From Marinirhabdus sp050859505 (GTDB taxonomy: Bacteria; Bacteroidota; Bacteroidia; Flavobacteriales; Flavobacteriaceae): a DNA stretch of 64,000 bases. Numbering within the stretch: the first letter of the stretch is position 1; each line of letters opens with the position of its first letter. Positions 51,043 through 59,712 of the stretch are shown in pieces. The notes below the pieces were generated by a model. The model was not told where the DNA came from and did no database searches. It was given only the letters and a program-made list of their open reading frames with translations. The position numbers were made by a program, and so were the translations under genes. The stretch lies in the NCBI RefSeq assembly GCF_050859505.1, contig NZ_CP193934.1:62001-126000 (forward strand), read 5' to 3'.

Positions 51043-51588
51043 ATGAAAAAATTAATCTTAGTATTTAGTATCGCATTATTCGCCTTCACTTTTACTGCGG
51101 GCGCACAGAACTGTAATCAAGGCGAAAAATTAGCTAAAGCAGCGTGGCAAAAATATGGCCCCTGGAAACCAAACATAACCCTCAATCCATTTAAAGCATC
51201 CATCAAACCTATAAAGAACACGTGGAACTGGATTGCCTCGAATGGTGGAGCAAATATTGGCCCACGGTATTTGGAGATAGATGGAAGTAAAGAAAATGGA
51301 AGTATTACGGGACAAACAAAAAGAACCTTTGTAACACACCCATCTTTTAATGATAACGTGAAGCTTACCATTAACAAATATGATGGAAAAGCCAAGACAG
51401 GTGTCGTGATTTGTGTTCAAGGTAAAGATGGGGTGACTACACAAAAGGAGTCCTACATATTCCCGAACGATAAAAATGGCAAAGTGAAAACCTTTAATCT
51501 TAGAAATGTAAAAGGAAAAATCATTATTGTTTCTATGAAAAACCAATCGGTTGGAAACAAGTTTAAATACCGTATCGACGCAGAATAA
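51043..51588 (+). CDS. Secreted small protein, SVGN family (3)
   Basis: 181 aa. Signal peptide (1-21, ...TAGAQ), a Trp-rich middle, then one SVGN domain ending in FNLRNVKGKIIIVSMKNQSVGNKFKYRIDAE, which is nearly the end of the 50297 protein's first domain (KNIKVEIVNQSVGNKFKYSM). Co-transcribed with the upstream gene (33 bp, no terminator), with a clear terminator after it. Confidence 0.7.
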   Translation: MKKLILVFSIALFAFTFTAGAQNCNQGEKLAKAAWQKYGPWKPNITLNPFKASIKPIKNTWNWIASNGGANIGPRYLEIDGSKENGSITGQTKRTFVTHPSFNDNVKLTINKYDGKAKTGVVICVQGKDGVTTQKESYIFPNDKNGKVKTFNLRNVKGKIIIVSMKNQSVGNKFKYRIDAE

Positions 51589-51607
51589 TAAAACCAGTTT
51601 TCACTGT

Positions 51608-51637
51608 AAAGAGCTGTGATGGTATCGCAGCTCTTTT
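51608..51637 (+). terminator. Terminator after the 51043 gene
   Basis: AAAGAGCTG/CAGCTCTTT (9-bp stem, 11-base loop) followed by TTTT, 19 bp beyond the stop. Confidence 0.75.
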
Positions 51638-51663
51638 ACAATAACTTTTAAAATCTATTAATT

Positions 51664-52200
51664 ATGAAACATCTACTCACACTTTTACTTATAGCCCCTT
51701 TTTTTAGCATGATAGCACAACCTAAAGTAAATGAAATACAACCTGAACCCAATGGTGAAGTAAATTACACCGCAAACCTGAATGAAGGAATTATTCTTGA
51801 CGATCTTTCCTGGGCCTGGAGCAGCCAAAATGCTTGTTTTCCTGAAACTCAAAAACAAAAATTTACAGGAAAGCACGTTTTCTTTACTGGAATTATTCCA
51901 AAATACAGCGAAATGGAAGTTACGGTAATCCCAAAAGATAAAAGTAAAAATTTTAGTATTTATGCCTACGAAATTGGTGTGGACAACATGCGTTTGGTTC
52001 CCAATCTTGAAAGATGCATTAGATGTGAAGCAGGTCACAAAATGGATCGTCCAGTCGTGGGTAAAACACAGGATCACACAAGAAAAGTCACAAATTTGGT
52101 TGCCATAAACAGACCTTATAGAGTTGTTATTGGGGTCACTGGAGCAGACGGTTTAAGTGAAGGTGATTTTACGCTACAAGTTTCTATGAAAACACGGTAG
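51664..52200 (+). CDS. Secreted PPC-like small protein (4)
   Basis: 178 aa. Signal peptide (1-18, ...SMIAQ), then a domain resembling a PPC beta-sandwich: GKHVFFTGIIPKYSEMEVTVIP, SIYAYEIGVDNMRL, and NRPYRVVIGVTGADGLSEGDFTLQVSMKT. It has a C-x-x-C (ERCIRCEAG) and a further Cys. It is more distant from genes 1-3 and lacks the SVGN motif. The kinase gene follows after 28-40 bp, so the two could be one operon and this protein a sensor partner or an output. Confidence 0.65.
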   Translation: MKHLLTLLLIAPFFSMIAQPKVNEIQPEPNGEVNYTANLNEGIILDDLSWAWSSQNACFPETQKQKFTGKHVFFTGIIPKYSEMEVTVIPKDKSKNFSIYAYEIGVDNMRLVPNLERCIRCEAGHKMDRPVVGKTQDHTRKVTNLVAINRPYRVVIGVTGADGLSEGDFTLQVSMKTR

Positions 52201-52240
52201 ATCTCACTTAAAAATAAATACTTATCTTTTGTTTGTGAAA

Positions 52241-54208
52241 ATGCGATCAAAATATATCTCCTTACTAGTTGGGTTGACATTCCTTTTTTTGTGTCAACCC
52301 AAATTTTTGTATGCTCAAAACTTCGGTAAAGAAAAAATAGATAAAATTCTGGGGACTTTGGAGAACAAATCTCAAAAGGACCTACGTCTTATATATTCTG
52401 ATTTAGGGGATAGTTTGGTCTTAAAAAATAGTCCCGAAGAAGCTACAACTTTGTTTGAGTATGTATTTAAAAAAGATACTACGGCCTATGCCAAACTTAT
52501 TATGTATGAAACCTATTCCAGAAACTTATCTAGAAGCGGCTTCTTGGATGAGGCTATCATTCTTAAACAAAAAGGTATAGAACTGGCCGAAGAATTTCAA
52601 GATGAAAAGCGTTTTATATTTTACCACTTTTCACTTGGCTATGCCTATGATCAAAAAAACCAGCCAGACCTTGCGCTACAGTATTTGAATAAAGTTGAAG
52701 AATTGGCTTTGAAAAAAGAAAATCAAGACATCTTGGCAAACTTCTACGATGCAAAATCTGCCGTATACAATTCCCTCAAAGAATATGACAAGCAGGAAAT
52801 GTATCTTTTAAAAGTGTACAATCTTGTAAAAGACATGCCCAACCTACCTCAGAAACGATTTCACTTATATATGATTCTGGATTTTTACACTCAGGTAGAC
52901 AAACCAGAACAGTTAGCAAAATTTACTCAAATACTTTCAGAACTTTACGAAGAGGCCCACGCTAATACCCCGGCAGGACATATGCCTATTGAGGCGCTGT
53001 TTAAGAAACGTATGAGTAAGGAAAATATACCGTTACTGGAAAAAACTATACAGATAAGCGATAGCCTACAGAGTATAAATTCCTATGTAGCAACAACCAT
53101 AGCTCTGGCCAATATATATGATGCCAATGGTACCCCAGAAAAAGGAATACCCTATTTAAAAAGAGCAGTCTCCAAACTTAAAACAGTAGAAAAACCGTCT
53201 CACCTTATTGATATATACCTGACGCTTGCAAAAATGAGTGCGGCAACTACCAATTATAAAGAAGCTTACGATTATAAGATATTACAAGGTTCGTTACAGG
53301 ACAGTGTGACTTCAGAAAAAATGAGACGCAACATTGCGGAGCTCGAAATTGAGTTTGAAACTGAAAAAAAAGAACGAAAAATTCTCTCACAACAATTAGA
53401 GTTAGAGAAACAAACCCGCCAAAAAAATCAGACTCGCTATGGGTTAATTGTTCTGGGTGTATTGGCTTTACTACTTTTCTTCTTTTTTAAATATAGACTT
53501 ACATCGCAAAAAACTATTGCGCTACAAATGCAAGCGATTCAGCAACAAAAAATTACTGAACTTCAGCAAAAAAACAAATTACTTGCCCTTAATAGTATGA
53601 TTGAAGGACAAGAAGCTGAGCGACTACGTATCGCAAAAGATCTTCATGATAGCTTAGGTGGTTTGCTAAGTACTGTAAAAGCACACTTTACGACTATTCA
53701 AAATGAATTTAAGCAAATTGAAAAAATGAATCTTGCCGATAAAACTACTAAACTCATAGATGAAGCCGTAATTGAAGTACGAAGAATTTCTCACAATATG
53801 ATGCCACAAGCACTTAGTATTTCAGGTTTGAAAGGGGCTATTGAAGATCTGGGACTACAACTACAGCAAGAAGGGTACGAAACTAATGTAGAATTTGTAA
53901 ACCTTCCCGAAAAAACAGAACCTACAAAAGAGGTAATGCTATACAGGTTGCTCCAAGAACTGCTTTCAAACATTCGCAAACACTCCAAAGCAAAACAAGT
54001 TACCATACAGTTAATAGGCTATGAAAATGAAGTAACCATTTTGGTAGAAGATGATGGTAGGGGCTTTAATTATAACGAACAAGTAGAAAATGGTGGTCTT
54101 GGACTTAAAAGTATTAATAGTCGTGTTCAATTTTTGGATGGCACTATAGATTGGTATTCGGTGATAGGTCGGGGCACTACGGTTATGATTAAAATACCAG
54201 TTGTATAA
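52241..54208 (+). CDS. TPR-containing sensor histidine kinase (HPK7/NarX-like), copy 1
   Basis: 655 aa. Signal peptide, TPR-like helical repeats (about 35-390) in the periplasm, a coiled coil, a membrane helix (about 405-423), then HisKA_3 with the phospho-acceptor His near 469 (RIAKDLHDSLGGLLSTVKAHF) and a HATPase domain (LLQELLSNIRKHSKAKQ, ILVEDDGRGF, GLGLKSINSRVQFLDG). ATG 52241 was chosen; TTG 52229 and GTG 52235 are possible. The cognate regulator is presumably the LuxR-type gene at 56333. Confidence 0.9.
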   Translation: MRSKYISLLVGLTFLFLCQPKFLYAQNFGKEKIDKILGTLENKSQKDLRLIYSDLGDSLVLKNSPEEATTLFEYVFKKDTTAYAKLIMYETYSRNLSRSGFLDEAIILKQKGIELAEEFQDEKRFIFYHFSLGYAYDQKNQPDLALQYLNKVEELALKKENQDILANFYDAKSAVYNSLKEYDKQEMYLLKVYNLVKDMPNLPQKRFHLYMILDFYTQVDKPEQLAKFTQILSELYEEAHANTPAGHMPIEALFKKRMSKENIPLLEKTIQISDSLQSINSYVATTIALANIYDANGTPEKGIPYLKRAVSKLKTVEKPSHLIDIYLTLAKMSAATTNYKEAYDYKILQGSLQDSVTSEKMRRNIAELEIEFETEKKERKILSQQLELEKQTRQKNQTRYGLIVLGVLALLLFFFFKYRLTSQKTIALQMQAIQQQKITELQQKNKLLALNSMIEGQEAERLRIAKDLHDSLGGLLSTVKAHFTTIQNEFKQIEKMNLADKTTKLIDEAVIEVRRISHNMMPQALSISGLKGAIEDLGLQLQQEGYETNVEFVNLPEKTEPTKEVMLYRLLQELLSNIRKHSKAKQVTIQLIGYENEVTILVEDDGRGFNYNEQVENGGLGLKSINSRVQFLDGTIDWYSVIGRGTTVMIKIPVV

Positions 54209-54251
54209 TTTGTAGGAAATCACCCTCTATGAATTCATATAGATTTGCTTT

Positions 54252-56336
54252 ATGGTTGAAAACATACACGTTTCTAAAAAAGACTCACGTAATTTCGGAA
54301 TACCTAACCAAATTGCAAAGTATTCCGTGATATTCAACACTCGTAATCCGCTCTTACTTACTTATTTTATGCTGTGTATGCACACGTTTACATATAGCCA
54401 GGAACAGCCTATAAATCAGGAAAAGGTGGATTCCATTCTTCAGGTGGTTAGGGGTATGCCAAAAGAAATGGAAGCCATTAAAACCCTAACATCTAATGCC
54501 GGAAAAAATCGGTATATAAAATCTACTCGAAAACTTATAGATAAAGCTTTAACCATTTCTGAAGAAAAAAATGATGCGGAGATGCTGGCAAATTCGTACT
54601 ATTCGTTAGGCAACTATTATTATTTCAATGCTCAATTAGACTCTGCTAATATATATTTGGATAAATCGCTCACCTACATTCCAGAAGACCAATTTCCTTT
54701 TATTCGTTCAGGAATTTTGGCCACCAAAGGAGGTATTGCCAGCCAGAATGACGCCGTTTCCCAGTCTATTCTCTATACAATGCAAGCGCGAGAAATCCTT
54801 GATAAAATTGACACCACAAAGCTAACTAAGGACCAAAAAACAAAGCGCAAAGGACAAAACTTCGTTCTCGCAAATTCGCTTGCCAATTTATATAACAAGA
54901 CAGAAGATTTTGAAACCTCGCTCGTCTATTACAACATAGCAAACGAAGCTGCTCTAGAGATGGGTGATATGAAAGCGGCAGGAGTAATTACCAGCAATAA
55001 AGGTAATTTATTATTGAAGATGAGTCGTGAAGAAGAAGCCTTAGATGCTTTTAAAAAAGGTAAAGCTCTTAAACTAAAAGGAGGTGCTTCTCCCGTTTCA
55101 ATAGCTTTTACAGAACTAAATTTAGGTACCGCATTTGTAAAACTGAATCAAGACGAAAAGGCAATGACAAGTTTGAATGAAGCGCTAGCAACATTTCAAG
55201 AACAAGGATATCAAACTGGAATTGCTGAAGCCTTACCAGAGCGTGGCATTCTTTATATTAAACAAGGAAAATACGATCTGGCCATTATAGATTGCGAACA
55301 AGCAAAAACGCTTATAGACGCCATTAAGGTGCCAGAACTTATGTCCAAGGCGTGTGAATGTTTGTACGATGCTTATAAACGAAACGGTAATTTTGAAAAA
55401 GCGCTATCCAATTTTGAGCTATACACCGTGGCAAGAGATTCGATTATTAACGAGAAAAATATTAAGTATCTCACGCAAATTGAAATGCAGTATGATTTCA
55501 ACAAAAAACAAGAAGAGCAGGAAGAAATCCTTCAGAAGGAAAAAAGATTGAAACGAAATATCTTACTTGGCTTAGTCATATTGGCAATCTTTTCAATTGT
55601 TATTATTTTGTTTTTACGGAAACGGATGCAGTACAAAAACAAATTGGCTATGCAGACCGAAGCGCTTCAGCAACAAAAAATTACCGAACTACAACAAAAA
55701 AATAAATTACTTGCTATGAATAGTATGATTGAAGGGCAAGAAGCAGAACGATTACGCATTGCCAAAGATTTGCACGATAGCTTGGGCGGATTGTTAAGTA
55801 CTGTAAAAGCCCATTTTACGACCATTCAAAAGGAAATTGAACAATTAAGTGAATTAAATCTTACCGAAAAAACCAATAATTTAATTGATGAAGCCTGTAT
55901 AGAAGTACGTAGAATTTCTCATAATATGATGCCTCATGCACTGAGCCTTTCTGGTCTCCAGGGCGCCATTGAAGATGTTGCCACACATCTTAAAGAACAA
56001 GGGTATGGTGTGACCTTAGAAGTTACGAATCTTCCCGAAAATATTGAACCTACCAAGGAAGTAATGATTTATAGACTGGTACAAGAAATTACATCAAATA
56101 TTAGGAAGCATGCCGAAGCAAAAAATATACTGATTCAGTTGGTAGGCCACCATCAGGAAATTAATTTGCTAGTGGAAGATGACGGCAAAGGTTTTATTTT
56201 TGAAGAAGCGGTTGCCAAAGGCGGTCTAGGTCTAAAAAGCATTAACAGTAGAGTTGCGTATCTTGACGGTTGCATAGATTGGGACACACAACCCAACAAC
56301 GGAACCTCCTTAACCATTAATATCCCAACAAAATGA
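54252..56336 (+). CDS. TPR-containing sensor histidine kinase, copy 2
   Basis: Up to 694 aa. TPR repeats (about 75-430), a membrane helix (about 435-455) and a HisKA_3/HATPase module nearly identical in its core to copy 1 (ITELQQKNKLLA, NSMIEGQEAERLRIAKDLHD, SLGGLLSTVKAHFTTIQ). The His is near 508. The ATG at 54252 gives a 32-residue hydrophilic N-terminus before the signal peptide; a GTG at 54327 would start MIFNTRNPLLLTYFMLCMHT and looks more natural. Its stop overlaps the regulator start by 4 bp. Confidence 0.88.
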   Translation: MVENIHVSKKDSRNFGIPNQIAKYSVIFNTRNPLLLTYFMLCMHTFTYSQEQPINQEKVDSILQVVRGMPKEMEAIKTLTSNAGKNRYIKSTRKLIDKALTISEEKNDAEMLANSYYSLGNYYYFNAQLDSANIYLDKSLTYIPEDQFPFIRSGILATKGGIASQNDAVSQSILYTMQAREILDKIDTTKLTKDQKTKRKGQNFVLANSLANLYNKTEDFETSLVYYNIANEAALEMGDMKAAGVITSNKGNLLLKMSREEEALDAFKKGKALKLKGGASPVSIAFTELNLGTAFVKLNQDEKAMTSLNEALATFQEQGYQTGIAEALPERGILYIKQGKYDLAIIDCEQAKTLIDAIKVPELMSKACECLYDAYKRNGNFEKALSNFELYTVARDSIINEKNIKYLTQIEMQYDFNKKQEEQEEILQKEKRLKRNILLGLVILAIFSIVIILFLRKRMQYKNKLAMQTEALQQQKITELQQKNKLLAMNSMIEGQEAERLRIAKDLHDSLGGLLSTVKAHFTTIQKEIEQLSELNLTEKTNNLIDEACIEVRRISHNMMPHALSLSGLQGAIEDVATHLKEQGYGVTLEVTNLPENIEPTKEVMIYRLVQEITSNIRKHAEAKNILIQLVGHHQEINLLVEDDGKGFIFEEAVAKGGLGLKSINSRVAYLDGCIDWDTQPNNGTSLTINIPTK

Positions 56337-56977
56337 TACATGTATTTATAGTAGACGATCACAAAATGGTAATAGATGGTATGCAATTACTGTTAAAAAA
56401 TGAAACAGATATTACCGTAGTGGGGACGGCATTAAACGGAGAAGAAAGTATTGCAAAAATCCCTATGCAAAAAGTAGATGTAGTTTTACTAGATATTAAC
56501 ATGCCTGGAATAAACGGCATAGATACTTGTAAACAATTACTTAAAGACAACCCATGTTTAAAAATTGTTGCGGTAAGTATGCACAAAGAAAGCAGCTTAA
56601 TAAAATTAATGCTAAATAGTGGCGCCAAAGGCTACGTATTAAAAAATGCAGGCCAAGACGAAGTAATTGATGCTATAAAAACTGTTTACAAAAACAAAAT
56701 GTATTTGGATGATACGGTTAACGAAATTGTTTTAAACAGCGTTCTTAAAAACGGAAATGAAAAAATAACCAGTCCCTTCCCCACTTTGTCAAGACGCGAA
56801 AAAGATGTGTTACGACTTATTATGGACGAATGTACTACCCAGGAAATTGCAGACAAGCTCTTTATAAGTTTTGGAACCGTAGAAACCCACCGTAGAAATA
56901 TGCTTATTAAAACCGGGGTAAGAAATACGGCAGGATTAGTACGCACTGCAATAGAGTATGATCTAACCAAACTATAG
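56333..56977 (+). CDS. NarL/LuxR-type response regulator
   Basis: 214 aa. Receiver domain with the acidic pair D8-D9 and phospho-acceptor D54 (VVLLDINMPGING), and a LuxR HTH domain (about 145-210) with LSRREKDVLRLIMDECTTQEIADKLFISFGTVETHRRNMLIKTG. Overlaps copy 2 of the kinase (ATGA), so this pair is coupled. Likely targets: the upstream secreted-protein genes or the lipoprotein genes downstream; that is inference. Confidence 0.93.
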   Translation: MIHVFIVDDHKMVIDGMQLLLKNETDITVVGTALNGEESIAKIPMQKVDVVLLDINMPGINGIDTCKQLLKDNPCLKIVAVSMHKESSLIKLMLNSGAKGYVLKNAGQDEVIDAIKTVYKNKMYLDDTVNEIVLNSVLKNGNEKITSPFPTLSRREKDVLRLIMDECTTQEIADKLFISFGTVETHRRNMLIKTGVRNTAGLVRTAIEYDLTKL

Positions 56978-56982
56978 AATTT

Positions 56983-57258
56983 ATGAAAAAAAATAGTCGT
57001 AGTATATTTTTTATCTTTTCTTTTGTTGGGTTGCAGTAGCGATGTTACCTGAGTAACCACCGCAGAAAAAATATATAATATAAGAATAAATCAAGCAAAA
57101 AAACTTTTAACTTTACTTACGATGTGGTAGTAATATTGGCTGAAAAATAGGATACTTTCCAAAAATTTACTGAATCTTTTATACAGCACGATACAGATGC
57201 AGAGGCAACTTTTATTTATTACTAAAGATGTATTTTATAGGGTGGCTTTTGATAAATA
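56983..57258 (+). pseudogene. Decayed lipoprotein gene
   Basis: ATG at 56983 followed by eight A residues. In frame it stops after about 18 codons. With one A fewer, it would read MKKIVVVYFLSFLLLGCSSDVT, a perfect lipoprotein signal with lipobox LLGC, but then meets TGA. Downstream, other frames show KKTFNFTYDVVVILAEK and DTFQKFTESFIQHDTDAEATF broken by stops. The TFNFTYDVVV part resembles the TTFNVFIKNS segment of the intact lipoprotein at 57307, so it is probably a dead relative. Confidence 0.6.
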
Positions 57259-57306
57259 AAAAACCAATTTTGTCGCCTACTCGTTTATATTTTAAGACTA
57301 AACACT

Positions 57307-58002
57307 ATGATATTTAAAAAAAAATTTAAGCTACTAGTACTACTAACGCCACTTTTGCTATTATCCTGCGTTTCAGAAACCGAACGGGGCGTTCTGGATG
57401 ACATTGCTGAAGTATATAATGGTGATGTTACCTATACCAAAAGTTTTGTAAGCAACACCAAAGGCAAAAATACTACCTTCAATGTCTTTATTAAAAATAG
57501 TACTTTGGGAGATACCTTGCCGCGCACGGTAAGCACTGCAAATGCTGCCGTAATGATTTTTGATGCCTTAACTGATGATGAGAAAACAGAGTATTCTCAT
57601 GTTCAGGTTTCCTTCATAAGCACGGCAAGCGATACGCTTGGATATACTTACAAAGTATCAGAACTGGCACCTGTAAACCATAAATCGAAGATCTTCCACG
57701 ATTTTTCAAAACGCATTGTCAACAAAAATTTTGAAGGCCTGGATGCTTTAAAAAGCAACAAAGACATTCCGAAATCGATGTCGGTTAATATAAAAAGCGG
57801 ACTTTCAAACACAGAAAAAGAGCACGGATTAATACAGAGTTATACGCTCTTCGGTATTGCTGAAGAAACAGATGATATTGGTAAATTATATCAATTTCAA
57901 AGTTATTTGCTTTTTGCAGATGGCCATACACTTAAGTATCTAGTGGTTATAGATGCTACCGAAGGAAATGATAAGATAGTTGGATATAGATTCTTCGATT
58001 AA
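57307..58002 (+). CDS. Predicted lipoprotein of unknown function
   Basis: 231 aa. Lipobox LLSC (Cys about 21), then a region with DIAEVYNGDVTYTKSFVSNTKGKNTTFNVFI and HKSKIFHDFSKRIVNKNFEGLDALKSNKDIPKSM. The end VIDATEGNDKIVGYRFFD recalls NTF2-like or DUF4878-type small domains but is not diagnostic. A related, broken copy precedes it. Confidence 0.7.
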   Translation: MIFKKKFKLLVLLTPLLLLSCVSETERGVLDDIAEVYNGDVTYTKSFVSNTKGKNTTFNVFIKNSTLGDTLPRTVSTANAAVMIFDALTDDEKTEYSHVQVSFISTASDTLGYTYKVSELAPVNHKSKIFHDFSKRIVNKNFEGLDALKSNKDIPKSMSVNIKSGLSNTEKEHGLIQSYTLFGIAEETDDIGKLYQFQSYLLFADGHTLKYLVVIDATEGNDKIVGYRFFD

Positions 58003-58018
58003 ATTTCAGTAAAGTAAA

Positions 58019-58055
58019 AAAGCCCATCTGCAAAATAAATTGCAACATGGGCTTT
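58019..58055 (+). terminator. Hairpin after the 57307 lipoprotein gene
   Basis: AAAGCCCAT/ATGGGCTTT with an inner GCAA/TTGC; 17 bp beyond the stop. The plus-strand T-run is only the three T residues in the stem. Confidence 0.6.
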
Positions 58056-58236
58056 CACATTAACCAACCGAATCTTCTTCATAGCAATTCAGTTTCCTTC
58101 GTTTCATAAATTCGAAACAAATTTTAGATAAGGACAGCTCGTTCTAAAAAACTGTTCCTTACTACTATAACAATTTACGAGAGAAATTATTACCTGGTTT
58201 TTATATTTAATTTTTTCTATAAGTTTACACCCAGCT

Positions 58237-58746
58237 ATGGAAGAAAAAAAACACGTTTGCGAAGAACGCACTTACGACACCATTTATAGAGAGCACGCTC
58301 AAGCCATTCGAAATTTTATATATTTTAAATGTGGCGATAAGGACAAGGCTTATGATGTGGCGCAGGAAGCTTTTATTAAATTATGGGAAAATTGTAAAAA
58401 AGTTTCGCCAGACAAAGCCAAATCATATGTTTATACCGTAGCCAACAACTTGTTTTTAAATACAGTAGCACACAAAAAGGTAGTATTAAAATATGTAGAA
58501 AGCCACCAACCTAACGTGGAAAAACATTCGCCTCATTTTTTACTGGAAGAAAAAGAATACGGAGAGAAACTACAACTGGCCATTGCCAATCTAACCGAAA
58601 TACAAAGAGAAGCATTTCTATTAAGCCGTGTGGAAGGAAAAAAATATAGGGAAATTGCCGAAATTTTGAATATTTCGAACAAAGCGGTGAGTAAAAGAAT
58701 TCACGACGCTTTGGAAGCCCTTCGCAAAACAGTAGAAAAAATTTAA
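58237..58746 (+). CDS. ECF sigma factor (FecI-like)
   Basis: 169 aa. Region 2 (YREHAQAIRNFIYFKCGDKDKAYDVAQEAFIKLWE) and region 4 (LTEIQREAFLLSRVEGKKYREIAEILNISNKAVSKRIHDALEALRK) of an extracytoplasmic-function sigma factor. Directly followed by a FecR anti-sigma gene (54 bp) and a TonB-dependent receptor, the standard transmembrane signalling trio. Confidence 0.92.
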   Translation: MEEKKHVCEERTYDTIYREHAQAIRNFIYFKCGDKDKAYDVAQEAFIKLWENCKKVSPDKAKSYVYTVANNLFLNTVAHKKVVLKYVESHQPNVEKHSPHFLLEEKEYGEKLQLAIANLTEIQREAFLLSRVEGKKYREIAEILNISNKAVSKRIHDALEALRKTVEKI

Positions 58747-58800
58747 CCCATAGGTAGTAAAAAAGGATCATAACTGTTTAACAACTAGAACCAAGTAACT

Positions 58801-59712
58801 ATGAATACGCAATTATTGGACAAATGGCTTAACGGCACCCATACCGCCGAAGAATTGGCTACCCTGGAAACCTATCCAGAGTTTGCTGCCTACCAAAAAA
58901 TTGACGCGTACGCGCAAAAAATTGAAATGCCTTCTTTTAATACCGAGATGGGTTTACAGGAATTAAAAGAAAAATTGAACACAAAAAGTAAGAGAACTCC
59001 AAAAGTGAGAACCTTGCCAGTGTTGCTGAAACTTGCCGCTGTTCTAGCTATTATAGCAGCCTCCTATGTTTTTATAAATTCATTATCCACAACAGTTACT
59101 ACCCAGCTAGCCGAAACTAAAACAATTGTCTTACCAGATACTTCGGAAGTACTACTAAATGGTATTTCTGAAATATCTTATAAAGAAAATTCTTGGGAGG
59201 ATCATCGAGAATTAAACCTTTCTGGAGAAGCCTATTTTAAAGTTGCCAAAGGAAAAAAATTCACCGTACACACCTCTCAAGGTGACGTTGAAGTGCTGGG
59301 GACGCAATTTAATGTATTGGAAAATGGCACTCATTTCAGTGTTACGTGTTACGAAGGGTTAGTAGCCGTCACTCATAATGACAAGACCATTAAATTAGTT
59401 AAAGGAAAAAGTGCCGCCATATTAGATGGCTCCCTGCAAATGACTGAAGTTTTCACTACTAAACCAGAATGGATTGCTAACGAAAGTAGTTATGACGATG
59501 TAAGTATCACCAATGTGCTTAAGGATTTTGAAACCACATACCATACTACCGTGACAACTAAAAATATTGATGTAACTTTACGGTATACAGGTAGCTACAC
59601 GCACAAAGACTTAGAGGCTGCCTTACAAACTATCACCATTCCACTAGGATTAACTTATACTATTGAAAGCGAAACAAGTATCATCATTACATCTAAAAAT
59701 ACTTCCGAATAA
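58801..59712 (+). CDS. FecR-type anti-sigma factor
   Basis: 303 aa. Short cytoplasmic N-terminus for sigma binding, a membrane helix (about 73-92), a FecR domain (about 100-200; TKTIVLPDTSEVLLNGISEISY, LSGEAYFKVAKGKKFTVHTSQGDVEVLGTQFNV), and a C-terminal DUF4974-like domain (ITNVLKDFETTYHTTVTTKNI...). It relays occupancy of the receptor to the sigma factor. The receptor frame overlaps its 3' end. Confidence 0.92.
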   Translation: MNTQLLDKWLNGTHTAEELATLETYPEFAAYQKIDAYAQKIEMPSFNTEMGLQELKEKLNTKSKRTPKVRTLPVLLKLAAVLAIIAASYVFINSLSTTVTTQLAETKTIVLPDTSEVLLNGISEISYKENSWEDHRELNLSGEAYFKVAKGKKFTVHTSQGDVEVLGTQFNVLENGTHFSVTCYEGLVAVTHNDKTIKLVKGKSAAILDGSLQMTEVFTTKPEWIANESSYDDVSITNVLKDFETTYHTTVTTKNIDVTLRYTGSYTHKDLEAALQTITIPLGLTYTIESETSIIITSKNTSE

